NCBI RefSeq assembly: GCF_014066305.1
Contig: NW_023501036.1
Span: 1,127,501 to 1,191,500, forward strand
Reading direction: 5' to 3'
DNA from: Letharia columbiana
Taxonomy: Eukaryota > Ascomycota > Lecanoromycetes > Lecanorales > Parmeliaceae
Length of the DNA stretch: 64,000 nucleotides
Part shown: positions 45,083 to 57,200 of the stretch, one piece after another
How the letters are laid out: every line of letters starts with the position of its first letter
Numbering within the stretch: position 1 is the first letter of the stretch
Notes under the pieces: generated by a model
Told to the model about the DNA's origin: nothing
Databases searched by the model: none
The model's input: only the letters and a program-made list of their open reading frames with translations
Made by a program: the position numbers and the translations under genes

Positions 45083-45260
45083 TATTATAAATTATATTTA
45101 ATAAATATACTCGATAGAAGCTAGTGGCTAATAGCTTAGCATGGCTTGATATTAAGATATATTTAGACAACCAGATTCTATAGAAGAAGGATTATCTTTT
45201 TTATCACTCAAGAAACGTCTTTCTTAGAAAGATTTCTAAGGATCTTATGCTATCATAATA
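45083..45260 (+). repeat. Right LTR of the plus-strand chromovirus (178 bp)
   Basis: Same length as the left LTR. TATTATAAATTATATTTAAT start, GCTATCATAATA end, then GTAAA (45,261-45,265). It is less mutated than the left LTR (AGCATGGCTTGATATTAAG versus AGTATGGCTTAATATTAAG). Confidence 0.85.
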
Positions 45261-45265
45261 GTAAA

Positions 45266-45980
45266 CTCGAGATTTATTAGATTTAAATATAATTTAATAT
45301 ACGCTAATAAAATAATAATTATAAAACTAGATTACTCGATATAGATAGAAGCTTAGAAGTATAAATATAAGTATCGATTAGGGTAATAATATAACGTTTA
45401 TATCTATAGATTAATATATCTAGATATATATTAGAAGAAGATAATATTAGATTAGTAGACGATAATTATAGACTTTATATCGAAAATCTATAGCTTTAAT
45501 ATAAGAGATTAAAAAGAGAAAGAGATTAATAGCTATAATATAGATTTAATTTAATATTATAATACTACTACTATTACTAAACTAGACTAGAAAATAGAAT
45601 TTAATCTTATTATATAAATTATCTCTTAGATTAAAATCTAGCTATCTCTTATTAAAATCTAGTTATTATTACTAAATTATAATAAATCTATCTAGAAATA
45701 GCCTAAATTCTATAAAAGTATTTTATATAAAAATATAAAATTACTTAAAGAGCTTAGGGTTAGCTAATAGCTATTTAAGCGAAATCTGCAACTTAAATTT
45801 AATAGACTACTTTTCGATATTATAGATGAATTCTTATAAATCTAATTAATTAGAAATATTATATAATAATTCTTATAACGCTATTTATTATAATTATAAA
45901 AAATTAATATTCTATTATAACTAGTTTTCTACTATAGCGAGATTAATTAAATCTTTATAAATTATTTTATTTATTAAAAT
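45266..45980. other. AT-rich degenerate sequence
   Basis: RIP-mutated; a brief better preserved word AGGGTTAGCTAATAG is near 45,758. Nothing assigned. Confidence 0.4.
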
Positions 45981-46510
45981 TACTCTATATAATTTACCTG
46001 ATATTTGGGTTGTCCGTGACTGTACTATCACTCGATATTCGTTATAACTTTATACTTTCATCAACGTTTCTTGATATTAGAATTTCGATAATATTAATTA
46101 TTTGATATTCGAATAATGATATTATTTCGTATTCCCTTATTATATATTGGTTTAACTGTTCGTTCTCGCTCGCTTATATGTTTCATACGTCCTTTTTTTT
46201 TGATTTTTGTTTTTTCAATTTATATTAGTAGATATATGCCCTTGGGCTGTGGGACTTGAAATTTTCGAAAACTTTTATTACCGCTAGCCATTATTCTCTC
46301 TGTATATTTATGTATTCTTTATAGCGTGTATTATAATAATATCGATCTCTTTTTTCCATTACTGTCCATTACTTCCATTATATATTTGACTGATCTCTAT
46401 AATGATTTTATATACTCTTTCGCATCTTTATGCGTATCTATGTTCCGTGTGTGTCCTTTTATACATCTAATTATGTTCTTTATTTTTTATGTATTTTATT
46501 AATATCTTTA
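45981..46510. other. ~520-bp segment that escaped RIP
   Basis: AT-rich but with normal CA and TG content (TTTGGGTTGTCCGTGACTGT; CCCTTGGGCTGTGGGACTTG). Its edges against RIP-mutated DNA are sharp. No ORF, LTR ends or target duplication could be fixed. It may be a UTR or terminal fragment of a low-copy element, or unique DNA. Confidence 0.5.
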
Positions 46511-47467
46511 ATAAAATTCGAGATTATACTAAATAGATCTAAAGAAATATCTATTAATAAAATATAAGATATAAAATTAATAAAGAATAAATTACGACTT
46601 TTAAAGTATTAAATAAATTTAAATTTATTTTAAAAGTTATATATTTAATTATTAAAAGCTTTAATTACTATTTAAAAAATAAGTTAATTTATAAATTAGT
46701 TATATAGAAAAGTAAAGAGTTTAATTAATAATATTTTTAAATACCTCGATAATTCTAATATCTATTTTAATTAATAATTATAATTCTAAATAATATAGTC
46801 GATAGAGTATTCGATAAACTCGAAAATCTTATAATAATAAACTCGATCTATTATTACGAGAAATTTATAAATTTAATAATTAATATTAATAAGATCTCTT
46901 ATTAATAACGAAGTTAGCTTAATAATAGTATACTTTCTTATTCTAAAGAATCGAGATTCTCGTATTAAAGAATTAGAATTCTTAAGATTCTTATAATATA
47001 GTGAGAGTAATTCGAAAGAAGCGAGATTCTAAAGAATTAGGATTCTTAAGATTCTTATAACGTCGAAAAAAGCGAGATTCTCGTGATATAAGAAGAAATA
47101 TAGCGGAAGAATTAAGATTTTAAGAATCTAACTAAATCTTTAATATAGTAAGAACTATTAATACGTCGAGCGTATAATACGTAGTAAGTAATTATATAAT
47201 ACTTACTATATAGTAATTCGATATTACTATTATTATTCTAGTAGTAAGAAATTAATTACTATTATTATTATAGATTTATAAGTTAAATATAAGATAATAA
47301 GATTCTATAAAGAAATCTACTAGAAAGTACTATCTATTAAGGCGCTATAATAGCGCTATCTTCTATCTCTTCGTTACTATTATATTTATAATATAGATTT
47401 AATTAATAAGAAGATAATTTTAATATCTATTATAGTATTTTTATAGTATTTTTTTTATAATAATAAC
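46511..47467. other. AT-rich sequence with short GATTCT-rich direct repeats
   Basis: At 46,960-47,130 words such as GAATTAGGATTCTTAAGATT and AGCGAGATTCTCGT recur three to four times, a degenerate tandem array. No gene seen. Confidence 0.45.
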
Positions 47468-47998
47468 GAGTAAAGGCCTATAAATTAAATTTAATTTTTT
47501 TTTTAATTAAGGCTATCGAGTAAATAGATAAGCGTAATAGAAAATAATATAACTATATTATAATTTGATATATAATATATTTATAGAGTAGATATATATA
47601 GTATTAAGTCTACGCTAGGTAGCCCTAGCCCTAAGCCGAGATAAGGCCTTAACGTACTATGACAGAGCGATCTTTAGTGAGCGAACTTTGGTAAGCGATA
47701 TTTGAATCCCTTGCGCTTTAATAATTATAAGACTAAATTTAGAAATTCTTTTTTTATCTGAAAGCCCAGACTTTGTTCTACAATTCAAAAAAAAATCTCA
47801 AAAAGTTAATAGAAAATAAAAAAGTTATTCTATATGTTAATAATATACACCTATTTTTTTAATAATTACGGACGCTAATTTGTTTACCCGCGATATCTAA
47901 TCAAAAAGCGTAGATCTAACGAATTTATAATTAACTATATATATAAATTCAAGAATTTCTAATTTAGCTCTATCTTATTCTTTTATATATACTAATAA
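47468..47998 (+). repeat. Interspersed repeat family A, copy 7 with 3' module
   Basis: CGAGTAAAGGCCTATAAATT start, a solo LTR insertion at 47,535-47,664, then AGCGAACTTTGGTAAGCGAT, AAAGCCCAGACTTTG, and the 3' module from 47,857 (ACGGACGCTAATTTGTTTAC) ending TCTTATTCTTTTATATA. The part right of the LTR is relatively well preserved. Confidence 0.75.
47535..47664 (+). mobile_element. 130-bp solo LTR inside family A copy 7
   Basis: The segment TAATAGAAAATAATATAACT to CTATGACA interrupts the family A sequence at AGATAAGCG/GAGCGATC. Flanks AAGCG (47,530-47,534) and GAGCG (47,665-47,669) are a 5-bp target duplication with one RIP-type change. The TG(TA)...CA ends fit an LTR left by recombination of a full element. 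It contains an un-RIPed core GGTAGCCCTAGCCCTAAGCC. Confidence 0.7.
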
Positions 47999-49240
47999 TT
48001 ATTTTTATTTTTATAATTTATAGAATTTTATAATTTTTATAGTTTTTTTTTTATAATTATTAGAATTTTATAATTTTTTAGCGAGGGAGATTAATAGATT
48101 TAGATCGAGAATAGTATAGAATAGTTTTAAATTTTATTAAAATTATTACTACTCGACTATTTAAGCTTATATTAAAAAGTATTCTAAATAGAGTAAATAA
48201 GTTTTTAATAAGCGATATTAAAATTTCTTATCTTTAAATACTTATAAGACTAAATTTAATAACTCTTTTTTTATTTAAAAGCTTAAACTACGCTTTATAA
48301 TTAAAAAAGAAAATTAAAAAAATAACAAATAGAAAAAAGAGAATTTATATTAATAATAAGTTTTTAAATAGTTAATTAACTTAAAATTAATTTAGAGTTA
48401 ATAAATAAAAAGTTAATTTTAATAAATATTATAGTTTTCTTATTTTAATTATTTTTATTTTTATTTTTATTTTTTATCTTCATATTTTATTAATTTTAGA
48501 TTTTTACGATTTTTACGATTTTACGATTTTACGATTTTACGATATTCGAATCGAGAACGAAGCGAAATAGCTTCGAATTTAATTAAAATTATTATTACTC
48601 GACTATTTAAGCTTATATTAAAGGGTATTCTTAATAGCGTATATAAATTTTTAATAAGAGATATTTGAATTCTTTATCTTAAAACATTTATAAGACTAAA
48701 TTTAAAAATTCTTTTTTATCTAAAAGCTTATATTACGTTCTATAATTTAGAAAAAAATCTAAAATTTTCATAGAAAATAAAGAAGTTATTCTAAAATTAA
48801 ATAATATATATCTATTTTTTAATTAAAGCTATCGACTATCGAGTAAATTTAATAAGCGAACTTTTAATAGATAATATTTACATTTCTTATCTTTAAATAT
48901 TTATAAGATTAAATTCTATTTTTTTTTCGATAATAAGAAGTATAAATTACATTTTATAACTTAAAAATAAAACTCTAAAATTTTAATAGAAAAAAAAAAA
49001 GTTATTCTAAAATTAAATAATATATATATATTTTTTAATTAAAGCTATTAAGTAAACTTTAATAAGTAATATTTAAATTTCCTACGTTTTAATAATTATA
49101 AGATTAAATTTCGAAATTCTTAAAGCGTTAAAAAGCGTAAAGTATAATCTATAATTTAAAGAAAATATCTTAAAATTCTAATAGAAGATAAAAAGGTTAT
49201 TCTATTTGTGAATAACGTATATCTATTTTTTAATAAGAGA
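47999..49240 (+). repeat. Tandem array of degenerate family A pieces
   Basis: ACTCGACTATTTAAGCTTAT begins two copies at 48,151 and 48,596 (445 bp apart), each followed by the AAGCGATATT/TTTATAAGACTAAATTT family A landmarks. More partial copies follow at 48,830 and 49,040, up to a last ATATCTATTTTTTAATAAG near 49,220. Confidence 0.65.
48499..48545 (+). repeat. TTTTACGA microsatellite
   Basis: Five to six units of TTTTACGA or TTTTTACGA in a row. Because ACGA lacks CA and TG it is invisible to RIP, which may explain its survival. Confidence 0.85.
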
Positions 49241-51011
49241 TCTCGAAAGTATTAGAATTAGTATAGGTGCGATATTAGTATAAGTAAGATAGATTAAGAA
49301 GAATAAGACTATCGAACTATATAGATAGAAAGAAGATATAATATAGTAGAAGATATTTTCGTTAAGGCTCGCTAGGCTATCTATAGAACTAAGTAATATA
49401 TTAAGAATACGCTTATAATACTATCTCCCTCTCTTAAATAGCTATAGTTTTTATAATTAATAGATCGAAGATATAAGTCTATTATTTATCTTATATCTTT
49501 AAATATATATAGTCTTTATAGATCTTAATTAAAGAAGATTTATTAGAGATTTTAAAGATATAGATTATATCTTATTTACGTATTAATAAGAGTCTTTAAG
49601 TCTTTCTCTAGCTTTCTCGCTATAGTTTTTATAAGAACTAAATAATTTTATCGTATATATATATATTATACTCGCTGAAAATTTATAAAAATAAAAAACT
49701 TTTAATATTAATATATTAGATTAAATTGATATTTTTCTTCGACGATAATAGCGATAGTAATATCGCGTCTCGAAAATTTCGCTAGCGCGTCGTCGATAGC
49801 ACTTTATTATAGCGTTAAGGGACTCTTAATTTAATAAGAATTTAAAAAGAATTAAATAGATAATAATTAAAAAAGAATTTATTATATAATAGCTATCTAA
49901 TATAATAAAGAAGAAATTAATAAAATAATTTAATCTAATTAATCGATATCTCTCGAATTAAATCGAGTCGTAAGCGCTAAAACTCTAAATTAATATTAGA
50001 TAATTTCGATGTAAGTTTCTTTATAGAATATTATATAGTCGATATCGATCGAGGCTATTAACGACGATAGTAAGATTTATAGATAACGTACTATAACTTC
50101 GAAAGTTCTTTAGATATATAATAATAAGGAAAGTTTACTTAATAGATTTAATATAAGACTATTAATAAGTAATATAGATCTAGAAAATCGATTTTCTAAT
50201 ATAAAAAAAGAAAGTCTTCTGAAGATATCGAATAGTTTTAATTTATCGAAAAATACTATATTCGAGATATTATTAAACTTATACTAATTTCGATTATATT
50301 TATAAAACTATTATATTCTTAATTATATTTTCTACTATATTCTTATTATCTATATTTCTTTAAATTAAAGCGAGAAATAATAGTATATTTATTATAAGAT
50401 TTTATTATATCTTTAAGTCTTATCTTAATATATTATTTAATAAATATCTTTAACTTCTTATTAGTAAGTTTCTAGATTTTCTCTTAATTATAGAAATTTA
50501 ATTATATAAAATATATCTTTAATCGTAATTAAGTTTAACTTTCTTCGTATATAAAATTTATTTCTTTTATAGAAAACTCTAATTTATTAATTAATATAAT
50601 TATTATAAATTTAATATCTAATCTAATCTTATATTTAGGATATTTTAGAAATTATCTATAGAATTTAAGAAATAGTTAATTATATTAACTCTTTATTATA
50701 TAATAAACGTAACGATATATATCGTTAATAATAAATAACGATATTTTATATATATTATTTAAATAATTAAGAAGATTATTAACTAAAAAGTAGAAGCTAT
50801 AATATTATCTAATAAATATATACTAACTAGTTTCTTCTTTAAGTCTTACTATAATATAAATAATTTTAAAAAAATTAATAAAGAAATAATAATTATTATA
50901 AGTAAGCTTATCTTAAATTCTTATTTTTCAATTATCGAATAATATTAAATTTATATTTATAAAGATAGATAAATTTAATAGTCTTAGACTAAGTAATTAT
51001 CTTAGAGAAAA
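49241..51011. other. AT-rich RIP-mutated sequence, nothing assigned
   Basis: Scattered CG-rich words (ATATCGCGTCTCGAAAATTTCG near 49,760) show it was once GC-richer, probably coding transposon sequence. No motif could be read securely on either strand. Confidence 0.4.
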
Positions 51012-51346
51012 TACGTACTTTGGAAATTCTCGGTTAACCTTCCACACTCACACAGTCGAAAAACATGTCTTATTGACTTGACACCCACTTTTCGGATTTC
51101 TATTAATATATCATATATGTCACGTTTATGCTAAAGGTATATCTGACTTAGAGTATTATTAATGATTTAATCTTTAGAATAGATAGCTATAAAAGATCTA
51201 AAGTATCTTATAGAATCGTTTTATAAACTATAAATTAATGGATCGTTAATGAAGAAAGATGATATTTATTAAAACAGCGTATTTATAATTATAATATCGA
51301 TAGATATAGGCGGCGAAAAGTGTAAATTAATATTATATAATACGTA
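51012..51346 (+). repeat. Interspersed repeat family B, better preserved copy
   Basis: Reverse-complement counterpart of 413-759. The left half (51,012-51,175) is nearly free of RIP (GGTTAACCTTCCACACTCAC; TTGACTTGACACCCACTTTT), while the right half is mutated. No ORF. Left boundary at ACGTACTTTGG, right at TACGTATATAAT. Confidence 0.75.
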
Positions 51347-54280
51347 TATAATATAGTTAACTTAGATATTCGCTATTATAAATAGCGTTTAAGCTAAAAA
51401 GTAGCTTAAACGATAATAATAAGATATTATAATTTTTCTAGGCCTTAAATAAGATTAAAAAGTATAAATATATTAATAATATAGGACTTATAGATATAAA
51501 AATGGAATTATATTAATAGAATATTTATCTATTAAGTTTAGCGATGAAGATATATTAATTATTCTCTATATATTAAGTTTTCTTTAATTCTTCTCTATAT
51601 TTAAAGATATTAGAGAATAGAATAGCTATATTAACTATTATAATTATTATTTAACCCCTTATTATAGTTAGTATAAAGCATCTATTTCGTAATTCTAATA
51701 GTATTATCTTATTTTAAAAAGGTTATATAAACGATATAATCTAGTTTTAAAGATATTTTTAAAGTTTAATTAAGAATCCCGTCTACGATATAATTAGCTT
51801 TATTTCTAATATATTTAAGATATTAATATTAATTAGTTTATAACTTATCTTAGTATTATTATATTTACTCTCCGCTAAAATCTATTACTCTATTCTCTCT
51901 CTTTTTAACTTTATAATCTTATTCTCTAGTATTAATATTTATATCTTCTTTTTATATAAGATAGACTTAATCTCATATACTCTATTTTAAATAATATTAT
52001 TAGATTCTATATTATTATAAATAGAGATTAAGGCGTAAAGTGAAGAGATAATATTCTTTAAGAAATTAAAATTATTACTATATTATAAGTTAGTTACTTA
52101 ATCTTATAATTTCGAAGAATTAGAAATAATAGATAGATAGATAAATATGCTATTAGTGAATATATCGACTATTATAATATTTATATTTCTAAAAAAGCGC
52201 TTTATAGTATAATTAGCTAGTTTATTAGATAAGTAATAAAGCTTATTAATACTAGCGCTAAAATCTAAAATAAAAAATATTATTTTAAATTAATATACAT
52301 AATATTTAATATATTATATTACTTACTATTTAATTAATATAAAAATATTATAAAATTTATAGAGTTTAAGTAGCCTATATAGTATAGAGTTAATATTAAA
52401 AATAATTAAAAAGTTATAAGATTTTAAATTTTATTTTATTAATTTTATAGTAGAGTAGAATTTAAAGAAAATTATAATAGTATATAATAAAACGAAGTAA
52501 ATAAATAACTTATTTTATCGCTATTATCTTATATTAAATTTATATATTTCTATTTATACTTAATATTATTTAATAATTATTCTCTAGAATTTAAGATTAA
52601 TCTTATTAATATTCTATAATAAGTCTTAATCTTATCTATTCTATAGATATAGCTAAAATATTAAAGTAATTATATATATAAGAAATACTATAGCTCTTTA
52701 AGAAAGCCTAAGAGAATACTCTTTCTCCGTTATCTTACTACTATAAATTACTTAATATATATATACTAAATAAATATCTTAAAAGTATAAAAGCTATTTT
52801 AATATTATATTTTACTTAAATCGTAAAACGTAATCTATTTATTATATTTTAAGATATTATTATCGTAAAAGTAGATATTAATTCTAGCCCTCTATTTATT
52901 ATAAACTCTTAAATAACTTAGTAGATTATATTTCTCTAAAGATATAATATATATAAAATAGAGATAGATAGTAAATTATAAGTCTAGATAGATAAGTATA
53001 TATAGAGATAATAAAATATAGATCTTAGATAGCGATAGGCACTTAGCGTATAGCCTACTTTTCTTTAATAAAGATACTATTAGACTTTTTAATACGTTAA
53101 AAAGATAATAATAATATCTCTTTAAAGTAATAGTCTAAGTCGTTATCTAGGAAATCTAATTTATTCTTTACTTTATTATTATATCGTTATTTACTCTCTA
53201 TTATAATAAAATTCTCGCCTTAATAACTATTATACTTCGATAAAGAGTTTATCTTATTTATTTAAAGAAGTAAATTATAATAAAAATAAGAAGATTTAAT
53301 ATATCTATCTTTATTTTAAAATTAATTTATATATAGCTTAACTCTAATATTAAAGATTAATTAGATATCTTATAAAAAGATTAATATTAAAGTATTAAAA
53401 ACGAGTATTTAAACTTAATTTACTTTTAAAGTAAAAATATTACTCTTTATTCGTTTTATCTAACTTAAATATATCGATAGTATTATTAAAAAAGTTAAAA
53501 ATCTAGGCGAAAGAATTAAGCGAGTATTTATTTACGAATTAATATATTAGAGTCTTAGATTCTACGATAATAACTAAGATATCTATTATATCTTTCTTTA
53601 AAAAGTTTATAATCTTAATCTATATATAAAAGTTAATTAATAAATAAATTATAAAGATAATATTAAGATAAACTATACTTATAATTATATTTAAAATAAA
53701 TTAAATTTTTTAATTTATATTATTTTAACTTAAGCGATATTTACTCTTAATTTATTTTTAGTTATATCGCTTAATATTATCTTTCTAAATAAATTTAATA
53801 ATATACGCGATTTTATTTAAATTAAAATATATAAGATATATAACTCGATAGTTATATAAAAGCTTATTAAACTTAATTTAAATATTATTAATAAAGCGTA
53901 ATAAGCTATTAATCTTAAATATAGATAATATATTATCTTACTTAAACTTCGACTTAAATATTCTAAATATCTATTTAATACTCTTTTTAAAGATTTCTTT
54001 TTAATATATAATATTATTAAGCTCTTTATCTACTTTATTTTCTTCTAGAATATTATTACTCTAAATATTATACGTTAAAAATATTAGTATTTTAGAAAAA
54101 GAAAATTTACTTCTCGCCTATTCTTTATAGACTTCGACTTATCGAATTTTTTATTCCTATTTTTACTTTCTTCTATATCGCTTAATATAGTAATTTCTTA
54201 ATAATTTAACTCTATCTTAAAGAGTTTATATATTTTAAACTTCTTTATACTAGCGGGCTAAGAAGCTACTTTCCTTTTTT
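51347..54280. other. AT-rich RIP-mutated sequence, nothing assigned
   Basis: Stops in all frames and no motif recognised on either strand. It may be the 5' part or neighbour of the DNA transposon described next. Confidence 0.4.
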
Positions 54281-54289
54281 TCGAAGTCT

Positions 54290-57200
54290 TCTCTAATATA
54301 GACTTAGGCGGAGAGCTTATAGAAATAGATTAAAATTATATACTTATCCTCTTAATTTATTTTAAATTAAATATTTTAAAAAACTTATTATATATCGTAA
54401 TAAATAAAAGAATAACTATTATTATTATTAGAATAAATAAAAAGAATAAAAAAAGTAGAAGATTATAAAGAATAATAAATAATATAAATAGACTAATTCT
54501 TAGGCTATAGATTTTCTATAATAATAATTATCGAAGAAACGAACTTAGCGATTTAAGTATTTTAAAAATATTAAAAAATTAGCTATCTTTTCTTTATTAA
54601 CGATATTACCCTATACTTTATATAGATTAAATATCGCTATATTTTAGTCTAGAATATTTTATAGAATTATCTAATATTTTAAAAGTTAGATTTAAGTATC
54701 TACTTTTTTTATAGAGAGCTTTCTATAGCGCGAGAGTAAGATTCTAAATCTAATCTCTAAGTCTTAGAGCTGATTACTTCTATAATAATAAGGTATTTAT
54801 ATAATTAAAGAAGGTTTAAAAAGATTTATTAATAAATACTAGAATGAGCTAATTAGAATATTTAAGCTATTTGGAAAATCTAGTTATATAATATTTAAAG
54901 CTAGAATATCTAAAGCTAGATAGTAATCTAGAGAGTTAATAAATGCGTTTATGCGATATAGCGGAGTATTAATAATAATAATATTATTTTATAAATAATA
55001 GAATTAAGTCTTATAAAAAGAAATAATTAATATTAAATAGATAGATAATCTCTTTATTTCTTTTAATAATAATATTAGTGAGAATTTAACTAATTAAGCG
55101 ATAGTAATATTTAAAAAAAAAAAGCTATTATTTAGTTAAATAATAAATTTAGATATCTATTATAGTATAACTAATTATTTTTAAGATATTTTTATACCCG
55201 CCTATTTCCTTAAAGCTCTTTCTTATTTCTTCGTCTTCTTATAAAGATAGCGTATTATTAATCGTCTTTTTAAATCTATAGCTATCGTTTATTTCTAATA
55301 TTTATTTATTCTATAATCCTTAATCTATTAGAATCTTAATTTATTAAATTAATTTACTTTAAGTATCTTAATATAACTCGCGATATTACGTAATATATAT
55401 CTTTTATAATTAATAAATATATAGTAAGATAATAATATATAAGTATTAGATCTTTAACGTTTTAATTTTAGATCTACTATCTTTCAAGATAATTATATTA
55501 GAAAATAATAGAAAATAGTAATAGAAGGGGAGTTTTAGATAGAGTAGGAGGATTTAAATAAGATTATATCTTTAAAATATCTTAAGAAAAATAATATTAA
55601 TAAATATTCTAAGGCGCTAAAAAGTGTTATAAATAGCGGAATAAATATAAATATACGAAATTATATTTTACTTTATTAATTAACTTTAAACGTTTATTAA
55701 CTTTAAAAGAATATTATTACTATAATAAATAATCTCTATTAAATTATTAAGAATACTATATTAAATAATAACTTAAATATTATATTAAATTAAAAAAATA
55801 AATTTAATAATAAAGAAGATTTTTTATTACTTTTATTAAATCTGCCTTTAACTCTTATTTCTCTAAAAGTATTAATATAAGACTTTAAGAATAATTTTAA
55901 TAAGTTAATATTTAAGGATAATTCGCGTAAGTAGATTATAAGTATACTATCGCTATTAAAACGCTCTTTTATAATTAATCTTTCTAAGAAGATTCTCTAT
56001 AAGAGAGTCTTTATAAAGTTAAAAACCTTTATAATAATTTTCGAATTATAATATTAAGTAATTAAACTAAGTAGATAAAGCTATTAGAGCTTATTAAAAA
56101 TATTTAATCTATTAAAAAATTTAAAAACTCTAAAAAATCTATTAAAGTCTATTTTTATTATTAAGAAATATATTAAAGCGTAATTATTACTTATTAAATT
56201 ACGATATTAAGAGATAATTATAACGCTTTAGAAACTATCTACTTAGAGTTCTAAGAGTATTTCTTATACTAATTAAAAAGATATATATTTCTTTAACTCT
56301 CTATATCTCTTTAAAATCGTTTTATTATCTATTACTTTTTATATAAAGATATATATTAAAATAGCTTATTTTATAAATAAATTAATAAAACTTTATTATT
56401 TTATAATATAGGCGATATTAATAAAAGTATATTCTAAAGATTATACTAGAAATTATAATAACTCTTTTATAATTCTCTTATCTAACTTAATTTATTATTA
56501 TTATAAAAAACTTAACTACTATTATTTAGCTATAATAAATATTAAATTTTATCTTAATAGAGTTCTCGAAATTAGAAAAGATTTTATTAAAGTAGTAATC
56601 TCTTTAGAAATAGTAAAGCTTATTATTAATTCTCTTTATTTTTTATCTCGCTTTAAATTAAGTTAATTAGATTATTTAATTTCTTTATAATTTATAACTA
56701 TAGAATTATTCCTCTTAAAGAATAAATTTTATTATATTATCTAAAATTAAATCGATTTTCTAAAAATAGAAATATATTATAATTATCGCTATAAGAGTTT
56801 AAATATAAAATTAAATAGAAAGTTAGCTATTTATAAAACTCGCTTTATTATATAAAATATCTATAATATTTAGATTAAGTTAATAAACGCTTTATAACTT
56901 TATCTTTCTTATCGTAGTAAGTTAGAACTTCTAATTTACAGTCGACGTTATCTCCTTAGCTTCTCTAAGTCTTTTTATATTAATATATCTCTTCTTACTT
57001 TTATAAATATATTCGAATTATATCGAAATATATATAAATTAATTCTTAAAATATATATTATTATTACGAGATTAAATTAGCGCGAAAGAAAGAGGAGAGT
57101 TAATATCTTATTGCTTACTTTAAGACCTTATAAAAGCGAGTTCGTAAATATTATTAAAGTTATTAAGCTTAAAATAATAAAACTAAATAAAGAGATCTTA

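Larger units (their letters stand above)
30924..45260 (+). mobile_element. Ty3/gypsy chromovirus, plus strand, split by a copia element
   Basis: Two 178-bp LTRs (30,924-31,101 and 45,083-45,260) and matching GTAAA target duplications bound 14.3 kb. Gypsy RT and RNase H are read on the plus strand at 34,680-35,770, and integrase core and chromodomain at 43,650-44,580. Between them lies a minus-strand copia element (35,778-43,619). Without that insert the gypsy is about 6.5 kb, a normal chromovirus size. Roughly 1 kb of expected pol (end of RNase H, zinc-binding and first part of the integrase core) is missing at the insertion site, so a deletion accompanied or followed it. Confidence 0.85.
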
